The position numbers and the translations under genes are program-made. From assembly GCF_001808185.1 (NCBI RefSeq), contig NZ_CP017668.1, positions 868,001 to 932,000 on the forward strand: DNA of 64,000 nucleotides, written 5' to 3'. This DNA is from Jeongeupia sp. USM3. GTDB lineage: Bacteria; Pseudomonadota; Gammaproteobacteria; Burkholderiales; Chitinibacteraceae. The notes beneath the pieces are model-generated. The model was not told where the DNA came from, did not search any database, and saw only the letters and a list, made by a program, of their open reading frames with translations. Shown here in pieces: positions 44,523-51,906 of this stretch; position 1 is the first letter of the stretch; each line of letters starts with the position of its first letter.

Positions 44523-45050
44523 ATGCGGCGTACCCCGGGCGTCCTTTCCCTCGCAGGCAGCGTACCGCTGCTGCTGGCCGTCATACCGGCCGCGCAGGGC
44601 GCCGCGCTGCAGGCGGACGCGCAATCATGGCCGGCCCCGGCCGCTTCGGCCGTGGTTCTGCGCATCGGCGACGGCCCGAACGCCCGCCGGCTGACGCTGG
44701 CCGAACTCGAATCGCTGCCGCATTACCGCGTCAGGCTGTCGCTGATCTGGGGCGAGCAAGGCACGTTTCAGGGTGTCAAGCTCAGCGACGTGCTCCGGCG
44801 CTACGGCCTCGCAAACAGCCCGCGCTTGCGCTTTGCCGCGGCCGACCGCTATGCCGTGGAGATCGACGCGGCGGAGTGGCGCCGCCGCGAGCCGCTCATC
44901 GCCACCCGTTTTGAAACCCGCGAGATGACCGTCCGCCAGAAGGGTCCGCTGCGCCTGCTGTGGCCCGACGAAGTCGACAAACTGGGTACGACCCGGGGAA
45001 TGCTATGGATCTGGAACCTGGTGTCGATCCAGCCGGTCACCGACGATTGA
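44523..45050 (+). CDS. Periplasmic protein with a molybdopterin-oxidoreductase-like (SUOX-fold) domain
   Basis: 175 aa. Signal peptide LSLAGSVPLLLAVIPAAQGAAL, then a compact domain: LTLAELESLPHYRVRLS, GEQGTFQGVKLSDVLRRYGL, and WPDEVDKLGTTRGMLWIWNLVSIQ. This is the fold of small proteins related to the YedY/sulfite-oxidase molybdopterin domain but without its conserved cofactor cysteine, so it is probably a sensor or binding domain and not an enzyme. It overlaps the following diguanylate cyclase gene by 46 bp, which points to joint function in signal input. Confidence 0.75.
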   Translation: MRRTPGVLSLAGSVPLLLAVIPAAQGAALQADAQSWPAPAASAVVLRIGDGPNARRLTLAELESLPHYRVRLSLIWGEQGTFQGVKLSDVLRRYGLANSPRLRFAAADRYAVEIDAAEWRRREPLIATRFETREMTVRQKGPLRLLWPDEVDKLGTTRGMLWIWNLVSIQPVTDD

Positions 45051-46252
45051 ACCGCCTCTACTACCGCTACCGCGCCAGCCTGCTCGTTTCCGGGCTGCTG
45101 TTCGCCGTCGGCATGCTCCTGGTCGCCGGCGCCGCCACCGTGTTCCACGGCATGCGACACACCCTGGACAACCAGACCAGCACGGTCGGCTACCACAGCT
45201 CGCGGCTGTTCGCGGCCTGGGAGCGCTTCAACTCGGTGGTCGAACGACGCATGCTGGGCCTGCTCGACGACAGCGACATGTCGTCCCAGGGCGTCGAGGA
45301 TCTGCTGCGGCTGCAGCTGGACATCGTCGAAAGCAGCTATCGTCAGGCTGCGCTGTCGCCACTGCACCTGGAAAAGCTGCTGCGCTACCGCCGGACGCTC
45401 GATACCAGGCTGGAACGGCTGCGGGCCTCGGCCGACCGTGACGACGGCGGCGCGCATGCCGAAGCGCGGGCGCTGCTCGACGACGGCGGCCAGCTCGTCA
45501 ACCTGATCGTGCTCGAAACCACCAGCGCCATCGCCAAGGCCGATGACGCCCAGCGCCGGCTGCTGATCAAGACCGGGGAAATCACGCTCTGGCTGCTGGC
45601 CGGGCTGGTCACGCTCGGCGCCGTACTGGTCGGCGGCCTGATCGTCGTATCGGGCCAGCGGCGCGAGCTGCGCACGCTCGCCATGACCGACGGGCTGACC
45701 GGGCTCGCCAACCGCCGCGTCTTCATGCAGCAATCGGAAGCCGAACACGCGCGCGCGCTGCGTTACGATCTGCCGGTCGCGCTGATCCTCGTCGACCTCG
45801 ACTACTTCAAGGCGGTCAACGACAACTGGGGACACCCGGCCGGCGACGCCGTCCTCAAGACAGTCGCGGCCAGCCTGCAGGCGCTGTCCCGTCAGTCCGA
45901 CCTTGTCGCGCGGATCGGCGGTGAGGAGTTCGCCATCCTGATGCCGGAAACGACGCTCGCCGCCGCCACCGACGCCGCAACGCGCTATTGCGAAGCGATC
46001 GCGGCGCTGTCGGTCCGCCATGGCGGCAGCACGCTCGGCATCACCGCCTCGTTCGGTGTCGCGGCGATGCGCCACGATGCCGACCCGTCGGCGGCGGCGA
46101 CCTTCGCCCAGGCCGATGCGGCGCTGTACCGCGCCAAGCATTGCGGCCGCAACCGCGTCATCGCCGCGCCGGTACTCTCGCTGGAACCGGCACTCGGCGA
46201 CGCCGTCTACAGTGTCTCGAGCGAGATCTCGCCGACGTTCTGGAAAAGGTAG
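45005..46252 (+). CDS. Membrane-bound diguanylate cyclase (GGDEF)
   Basis: 415 aa from the second of two close ATGs (MDLEPGVDPAGHRRLNRLYY), preceded by GGGGA. Two transmembrane helices (~22-46 and ~185-210) enclose a helical periplasmic sensor region. The C-terminal GGDEF domain has MTDGLTGLANRR, DYFKAVND, and the active-site loop RIGGEEF, so it should make c-di-GMP. There is no clear RxxD inhibitory site before the loop. The upstream SUOX-like gene is coupled by overlap and may provide the signal partner. The 3' end overlaps nagD tail to tail by 46 bp. Confidence 0.92.
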   Translation: MDLEPGVDPAGHRRLNRLYYRYRASLLVSGLLFAVGMLLVAGAATVFHGMRHTLDNQTSTVGYHSSRLFAAWERFNSVVERRMLGLLDDSDMSSQGVEDLLRLQLDIVESSYRQAALSPLHLEKLLRYRRTLDTRLERLRASADRDDGGAHAEARALLDDGGQLVNLIVLETTSAIAKADDAQRRLLIKTGEITLWLLAGLVTLGAVLVGGLIVVSGQRRELRTLAMTDGLTGLANRRVFMQQSEAEHARALRYDLPVALILVDLDYFKAVNDNWGHPAGDAVLKTVAASLQALSRQSDLVARIGGEEFAILMPETTLAAATDAATRYCEAIAALSVRHGGSTLGITASFGVAAMRHDADPSAAATFAQADAALYRAKHCGRNRVIAAPVLSLEPALGDAVYSVSSEISPTFWKR

Positions 46253-46977
46253 TCCGGCCGGTACGGGAAGTCGTCGATCATCTGCTGCGTGGTCACGCCC
46301 GAGAGCACCAGTGCGGTCTTCATGCCGGCCTCCATCCCGCCGACGATGTCGGTGTCCATCCGGTCGCCGACCATCAGCGCCTCTTCCGGGTGCAGGCCGA
46401 GCTTGCGCGCCGCGAGCATCATCATCAGCGCATTCGGCTTGCCGACGATGTAGGGCCGCTTGCCGGTCGCGGCCGAAATCGCCGCCAGCAGGGTGCCGGC
46501 AGCGGGCTCGTGGCCGCCTTCGATCGGGTCGATCATGTCCGGATTGGTGCCGATGAACTTGGCGCCGCCGTCGATCAGCCGCACCGCCTTCTTCAGCTGC
46601 TCGAACGAGAAGCTCGTCGTCTTGCTGACGACGACGTAGTCGGGATGCGATTCGGAGATCGAGAAGCCGACGTTGTAGAGCTCGTTGATCAGCCCGCCGC
46701 CACCGACGACGAAAACCGTCGCATTTTCCTTCTGCTGCTTGAGGAACATCGCCGTCGCCATCGCGCTGGTGATGAAGTTGTCCTCGGTCAGCCCCGAGAT
46801 CCCCAGTTGCTGCAGCTTGAGTTTCAGGTCGAGCGGCGTCTGCTCGGCGTTGTTGGTCAGGAACAGGAACGGCGTTTGCGCGTCAAGCAGGCGCCTGACG
46901 AACGCCTGCGCCCCCGGAATCAGCTGCTTGCCGCGATAGACGACCCCGTCCATGTCGCTGATGATGCCCTTGATCAT
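46207..46977 (-). CDS. nagD: HAD-IIA phosphatase NagD (UMP phosphatase type)
   Basis: 256 aa from an ATG with an ideal AAGGAGG ribosome site. HAD motifs: IISDMDGVVYRG (nucleophile aspartate), LFLTNNAEQT (motif II), VGKPNALMMMLAARKLGL (lysine) and MVGDRMDTDIVGG (acid pair). The family dephosphorylates nucleoside monophosphates such as UMP. Complete and of normal length. The 3' end overlaps that of the GGDEF gene on the opposite strand. Confidence 0.93.
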   Translation of the reverse strand: MIKGIISDMDGVVYRGKQLIPGAQAFVRRLLDAQTPFLFLTNNAEQTPLDLKLKLQQLGISGLTEDNFITSAMATAMFLKQQKENATVFVVGGGGLINELYNVGFSISESHPDYVVVSKTTSFSFEQLKKAVRLIDGGAKFIGTNPDMIDPIEGGHEPAAGTLLAAISAATGKRPYIVGKPNALMMMLAARKLGLHPEEALMVGDRMDTDIVGGMEAGMKTALVLSGVTTQQMIDDFPYRPDYLFQNVGEISLETL

Positions 46978-47243
46978 TGCTCCCTCCTTGGTTTGGCGTC
47001 CATCGTACCCGCTCGGCACGACCAGTGCCCCAAAAGGGCGCGTGCTGGCGGGCAAAATCCGGCGCGGCAGTAGCGGCAAGGGGCTGCTCGGCACGCGGAA
47101 TGTCCGGCGTGGAGGCCCCGGCCGCAACGGCTCGCGCCGTGCGGCAAGCAGGCGCCGTCGGCCGGCGACGGGGGCCGCACCCGGTGAACCACGTGCGCGG
47201 CGGCGACTCCAACCTGCATCAAGGCCATGCCGAGGAGACGATC

Positions 47244-47714
47244 GTGCATCTGTCACTTCATTCCAGCCGCCCCGGACACATTCCGCTGCCGGCACTGGTG
47301 CTCGGCCTTGCCGGGCTGTTGCCGTACATCTTCTTCGCCGTACTCAGCTTCAGCGGCGACCCGCTGACCCGCGGCCATGCGCTGACCACCTATCTGGCCT
47401 ATTCGGCCAGCGTGCTGAGTTTTCTCGGCGGCCTGCACTGGGCGCTCGGGCTCGAACCCGACCTGTCGGACGGCGAACGCTGGCTGCGGATGAGCTGGGC
47501 GGGCCTGCCGCCGCTGATCGCCTGGGCCGCGATCCTCGCGCCGTGGCGGATCGGCATCTGGATGCTGATGGCGATGTACGCGGTCCAGTACGCGGCCGAC
47601 GTACTGCTCAACCACGTCGACCCCGACCATTACCCGGCCTGGTTCATGCGCCTGCGCTTCGGCCTGACCGTGGTCGTGCTGCTGACCGGGCTGGCCGTCG
47701 CGACCAGGGTCTGA
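47244..47714 (+). CDS. DUF3429 domain-containing membrane protein
   Basis: 156 aa from a GTG with GAGGAG 7 nt upstream. Five predicted transmembrane helices: LPALVLGLAGLLPYIFFAVL, YLAYSASVLSFLGGLHWALGL, MSWAGLPPLIAWAAILA, GIWMLMAMYAVQYAADVLL, and FGLTVVVLLTGLAVA. The SFLGGLHWALGL segment is the DUF3429 signature. Function unknown. A longer in-frame upstream extension exists but reads through unlikely sequence. It ends 12 bp before a repeat element. Confidence 0.85.
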   Translation: MHLSLHSSRPGHIPLPALVLGLAGLLPYIFFAVLSFSGDPLTRGHALTTYLAYSASVLSFLGGLHWALGLEPDLSDGERWLRMSWAGLPPLIAWAAILAPWRIGIWMLMAMYAVQYAADVLLNHVDPDHYPAWFMRLRFGLTVVVLLTGLAVATRV

Positions 47715-47725
47715 CGGCCGGTCTC

Positions 47726-48017
47726 AGAGCCTGTTCAACGTCTTTTCGCACCAGCGTTTGGCGCAGTGCCGGATGGCAGACAAGGCGCAAGCCGCGCCGC
47801 GGTACGGGTACCGCAAGCGGCTTGCAACGCCGTACGCCGCCGGCAATGCGCCAAACCCGAAGGGCCGGGCCGGAAAAAAACATCCACTGCGTTGTACTCT
47901 TTGCCAATAACCGGTTATTGCCTGTGTCGTACGCTTGTGACCGCAGGGAATCCCCTTGTGGGATGTCTGACCTTTTTCCGGCCCGGCGCTGGCGTGAAAA
48001 GACGTTGAACAGGCTCT
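47726..48017 (-). repeat. MITE-like repeat element, copy A (292 bp)
   Basis: Terminal inverted repeats of about 30 bp: the bases from 47726 inward (AGAGCCTGTTCAACG...) match, with one indel-type difference, the minus strand from 48017 inward; pairing extends a few bases outside. Inside are the palindromes CAATAACCGGTTATTG (47905-47920) and GCGGTACGGGTACCGC (47799-47814). It lies between two convergent genes, its right end touching the stop codon of the DUF4434 gene. Copy B at 61899-62164 has the same internal order when read on the other strand. Confidence 0.8.
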
Positions 48018-48931
48018 CAGTACGGCAGCACGCCGTTGAGCGCCGGCAGGTAGCGCAGCGAGAAGAACACGCTGTCGCCGCCACACGCGGCCCGCTTGGC
48101 GAGGATGTGGCGCGCCTCGTCCGGCGAGCGCGGCTTGGCCTTGAAGGCGCTGTCGTCACCGGTCTGCACGAACAGTTCGTAGACGACGCCGTGACCGGCA
48201 GGGTTCTGGCAATCGTTGCGGCGGTCGCTGACGGCGTCGAGGTAGACCTGGCGCTCGGCGGCATTGAGCCTGCCGGTACCGGCGCCGTCCTGTATCCAGA
48301 GCCGGACGCCACTGCCGCGCCCGAGCTCGCGGATCAGGCCGGCATAGGTCTGCGGCGCCATGTTCCCGACAAAGAAGCTGGTTGCGTACACCGGCTTGTC
48401 GAGCACCGTGCGCAGCTGTCTGGCCTCGGTGGCGAGATAGCGCGCCAGCACGTCGCGGGCATCGGCGTCGCGCCAGCGGACATCGTCGATCTCGACCGGC
48501 AGATACCAGCCGGCGATCGCCTTCGGGCCGAGCCGCTCGGCCCACTGCCGTGCCAGCGCGAGATTGGTCTGCTTCAAGCGGCGGAAATAGCCGTCGAGCA
48601 CGCGGACCGGCTGCTGCTGGCGGATGAAGAAATCCTGATCGGAGCCCAGGCCCAGCACCAGTGTCAGCCCGGCGGCACGCGCGTCGCCCAGGCGCGCCGC
48701 CAGCCAGTCCCGGTCGGCGGGCGCGGTGAAGCCGTCGCCATGCTGCGTCCACTGCACCACCAGCGTATCGAAGCCCTGTGCGCGCGCGACACCGAAGATG
48801 TGCGGCCAGCTCGCCGCCGGCACGTCACGGTCGCGCAGTTGCGGCTGGTACATGATTGCGGTCATCGCCTGCGCAAGCGCCGGCAGCGCCAGCACGACCG
48901 CCAGCAGCCATCGCGTCATATGCCGTTTCAC
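48017..48931 (-). CDS. DUF4434 periplasmic protein of the nfr glycan operon (YbcH-like)
   Basis: 304 aa. Signal peptide MTRWLLAVVLALPALAQA. The mature part is a TIM-barrel-like DUF4434 domain (TAIMYQPQLRDRDV, GFDTLVVQWTQHGDG, LVLGLGSDQDFFIR, IAGWYLPVEIDDVRW), of the type related to glycoside hydrolases; the E in YLPVEIDD could be catalytic. In E. coli the nfrAB operon also carries a DUF4434-type periplasmic gene, so glycan trimming or handling is inferred. The start overlaps the nfrA stop (4 bp), and the 3' end abuts the repeat element. Confidence 0.82.
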   Translation of the reverse strand: MKRHMTRWLLAVVLALPALAQAMTAIMYQPQLRDRDVPAASWPHIFGVARAQGFDTLVVQWTQHGDGFTAPADRDWLAARLGDARAAGLTLVLGLGSDQDFFIRQQQPVRVLDGYFRRLKQTNLALARQWAERLGPKAIAGWYLPVEIDDVRWRDADARDVLARYLATEARQLRTVLDKPVYATSFFVGNMAPQTYAGLIRELGRGSGVRLWIQDGAGTGRLNAAERQVYLDAVSDRRNDCQNPAGHGVVYELFVQTGDDSAFKAKPRSPDEARHILAKRAACGGDSVFFSLRYLPALNGVLPY

Positions 48932-51906
48932 CAGGTGCCTCCGAAAGTCAGGAACGCGCTGTTGGTTTCGTCCAGATAGGTACTGAACGCATGCTGGAAC
49001 TCGATGCCGACACTGTTCTTGTGCCGGTACGCATCGTACTCGGTCTGGCCGTACCAGAAGTTCCAGCGGACACCGATGCCGGCGCGGAAATCGTTGCTGT
49101 CGCCGTCGTCATGGATCAGGTTGTACTGGACATGCGCGTAGGGTTCGATCGTCTGAGCCTTGCTGAAGACCTTCTTGTGATAGCTGAGCCGGTAGTCGGC
49201 CGTCGCCGCCGTGCGTTGCGCCTTGATGTAATACGCTGCGTCGAGGTAGAGGTTCTGCGCCACCCAGCCGCGGCCCGACGCGTGCCAGTCGTCGCTGAAC
49301 TTGCCGTCGTTGAGGAAGGATGCGCTGGCGCGCAGCATGTAGTCGAACTCGCCGTCGCCGCCGCGATCAAGCGGCATCTGCGCCTCGGCCGACAGGAACA
49401 GGGTCTGGGTTCCGATCGGTTTCCAGCGCAGGCCGACGCCCAGCATCGGCGAATAGATCGGCAGCGCGTCGTAGGCGTCGTCGCTGCTACCGCCGCCGGC
49501 GAAGATCCGCGCATACGCTTCCAGTGTCCGGCCGTTGCGGATCGGCGGATCGCCAAGACGGTAGGCGGCTTCGACCTGCGAATAGGCGCGGTACGCCGTT
49601 CCCGGATCGGCCGCATTGCCGATGCCGCCGCTGCTGGTGCCGCTGAAGGCCCCGGCGCTGAACGACCAGCGCCGGCCAAGGTCTTCGTGCAGCCTGCGGA
49701 AGCCGAACCGCTGGTCAAGCACCTCGTCGGTGAGTTCGTCCGCCGGGTAGGCGTTGAGCTCGTCGATCACCTGCCGCGCGTAGGCACGTGCCGCGTTGTT
49801 GTCGGCCAGGCGCTGGTTTGCGTAGACGAGCTGCTGGACGACGGCCGGGTCGTCCGGGTAGCGCTGGCGCACCTGTTCGAGCAGCTCGCGCGCCTTGGCC
49901 GCATCGCCGGCGCGCCAGTAGGCGTAACCGAGCGTGAGCTTCAGTTCGGGGTCGTCGGGCGCCAGCGCTTCGGCCCGCTGCAGGCTGCCCAATGCCGCCT
50001 TGTCGTCCCCGGCTGCGCCTTGCAGCGCCGCCAGCCTGACGTAGTAATCGGTTTCCGGATGAAGCGCGATCGCCTTCTCGAGCGCGTCGCGCTGCCGCAC
50101 CGGGTCGGCCTCGGCCTGCGCCCGCAACGACCAGTAGCGGTCGCTCCGGTCGCCGCCGTGCACGACGTAGGCATCGAGCCAGCGCGTCGCCTCGGCCGTG
50201 TCGCCGGCGCTGACCGCGGTCGTGGCCGCGGCCATCAGCTCGGCCGGTTTGAGCTCGTCCTGCGGCAACGCCTGCCACGCCTGCAATGCCGTCGGGTAGT
50301 CCTTGGTCGCGAAAGCCTGGTAGGCCAGCGCCCGCGTGGCGTCGCCGCCGGGATCGCGCAGATCGGCCTCGGCATAGCTGTACTGCGCAAGCCCCGGCGC
50401 CGGTTCGCGATAGCAGTCGCCCAGCAGCATCCACGCGTCGCGCTCGTACGCCGGTGACAGGTCGCCCAGCAGCGTGCGGACCTGCTTGCAGTCCTTCAGT
50501 CCCGAAAAGATCGCCGCTTGCCGGCTGCGCTGGCCAACCGTGTCCAGCGGCCGCGCCAGCCTGGCCTTGTCTGCTGCGTTCAGCAGACCCGGTGCCTCGG
50601 TCACCAGCTGGGCCAGGCGCTGTTCCAGCGCGGCGCGGCGCAGCGGCGGCGTATCGGTGTACGGATAGGCATCGAGCAGCAGCCGGGCAGCCTGCTTTTG
50701 TCCGCCGGCCTGCATCAGCTGGTAGCTGAGCGCGTCCAGCAGGGCCGGATCGTTGCCGCGTTCGCGCAACAGCGCCGATGCCTGCTTGCCGGCCTGATCG
50801 AGCTGCCCGCGCCTGAGGCTGAGTGCAAACCGCTCGTTCAGCAACTGGTCGGCCGGCAACTGGTCGAGCAGCCGCAGCGCGGCCGCGTCATTGCCCTGCG
50901 CGATCAGCCTGGGCACCAGCACTTCGGCCTGATCGCGGCGGTTGCCGGCATAGCGCGGAACATACGCCGCGTAGCGGGCGTCGTCGCGCTGCAACAGGCT
51001 CATCCATTGCCGCTCGTCCGCGGCGCTCTGGAACGCCGGCTGCTTGCCCGCCATGAACCGCATCAGCCCGGCGTCGTCGCGCTGGCGAGACAGCGCCTGC
51101 GCATAGGCCAGTTGATCCTGCGCCCGGTGCGCGCCCCCCTGGTCGAGCAATGCCTGCGCCTCGTCGAGCCTGCCCTGGCCCAGCAGCAGGTTGAGCCACT
51201 GGCTGCGTTCGCCGCCGGTGAGCCGGCCCGCCGACTGCAGCGCCGTCAGTTGCGCTTCGGCCCGTTTCCAGTCCTTCAGGTAGATCGCCCTTTGCACCAG
51301 CGCGCGGCGCAAGGCAATGCCCTCGGAGCTGGCGGCAAACCCGGCATCGTCGAGCTCGGCCTGCGCCTGCGCCAGTTGTCCGCGCCGCAGCGCGGCGTTA
51401 CCGGCGATCGAACGGCAAACCGGTGTTCTTTCCTCGCTGCAATCGGCTGCCGGCGGCGCTTGGGATGCCTGCGGTGCCGGCGCGCCGTCGGCGAGCTGTG
51501 GCATGGCCTCGGGCTCGTCGTCGAGCGGCGTGACCGGCTTGAGCCCTTGCAGCGCCGCCAGCGCCGAGGTGATGCGGGCATCGTTCGGCGTGCGCTGCCG
51601 CGCCTCTTCGAGCACGACTTCGGCGCGGTCGGGCTGGCCGGTGCGCTCGTAGGCATTCGCCAGATACAGCGCGATGGTCGCATTGCCCGGCGCCAGCCGC
51701 CGCGCCGATTCGAATTCCGTGATCGCGCGGCTGTCGTCGCCGCGCTCCAGCGAGGCAAAGCCCTTTTGCAAATGCGGGTAAATGATGAAGCGGCGATAGC
51801 TGCTGACCTCGTCGCCAAGGTCGAAGTTCTTTTCCACCGCGGCGAGTGCCGGCGCGGCCAGGGCCAGCGCCAGCAGTGCGGGCAGGAGTTTCATCGTTGT
51901 ATTCAT
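48928..51906 (-). CDS. nfrA: NfrA-like outer membrane glycan exporter / phage N4 receptor homologue
   Basis: 992 aa. Signal peptide LLPALLALALAAPALA. Residues ~35-770 are TPR-type alpha-helical repeats (e.g. ATIALYLANAYERTGQPDRAEVVLEEA, PELKLTLGYAYWRAGDAAKARELLEQ). The last ~230 residues form an outer-membrane beta-barrel-like NfrA C-terminal domain (FGFRRLHEDLGRRWSFSAGAF ... FDVQYNL-type strands, ending in aromatic AFLTFGGTW). In E. coli NfrA carries the N4 receptor glycan across the outer membrane and is bound by phage N4. It overlaps nfrB by 4 bp upstream and the DUF4434 gene downstream. Confidence 0.88.
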   Translation of the reverse strand: MNTTMKLLPALLALALAAPALAAVEKNFDLGDEVSSYRRFIIYPHLQKGFASLERGDDSRAITEFESARRLAPGNATIALYLANAYERTGQPDRAEVVLEEARQRTPNDARITSALAALQGLKPVTPLDDEPEAMPQLADGAPAPQASQAPPAADCSEERTPVCRSIAGNAALRRGQLAQAQAELDDAGFAASSEGIALRRALVQRAIYLKDWKRAEAQLTALQSAGRLTGGERSQWLNLLLGQGRLDEAQALLDQGGAHRAQDQLAYAQALSRQRDDAGLMRFMAGKQPAFQSAADERQWMSLLQRDDARYAAYVPRYAGNRRDQAEVLVPRLIAQGNDAAALRLLDQLPADQLLNERFALSLRRGQLDQAGKQASALLRERGNDPALLDALSYQLMQAGGQKQAARLLLDAYPYTDTPPLRRAALEQRLAQLVTEAPGLLNAADKARLARPLDTVGQRSRQAAIFSGLKDCKQVRTLLGDLSPAYERDAWMLLGDCYREPAPGLAQYSYAEADLRDPGGDATRALAYQAFATKDYPTALQAWQALPQDELKPAELMAAATTAVSAGDTAEATRWLDAYVVHGGDRSDRYWSLRAQAEADPVRQRDALEKAIALHPETDYYVRLAALQGAAGDDKAALGSLQRAEALAPDDPELKLTLGYAYWRAGDAAKARELLEQVRQRYPDDPAVVQQLVYANQRLADNNAARAYARQVIDELNAYPADELTDEVLDQRFGFRRLHEDLGRRWSFSAGAFSGTSSGGIGNAADPGTAYRAYSQVEAAYRLGDPPIRNGRTLEAYARIFAGGGSSDDAYDALPIYSPMLGVGLRWKPIGTQTLFLSAEAQMPLDRGGDGEFDYMLRASASFLNDGKFSDDWHASGRGWVAQNLYLDAAYYIKAQRTAATADYRLSYHKKVFSKAQTIEPYAHVQYNLIHDDGDSNDFRAGIGVRWNFWYGQTEYDAYRHKNSVGIEFQHAFSTYLDETNSAFLTFGGTW

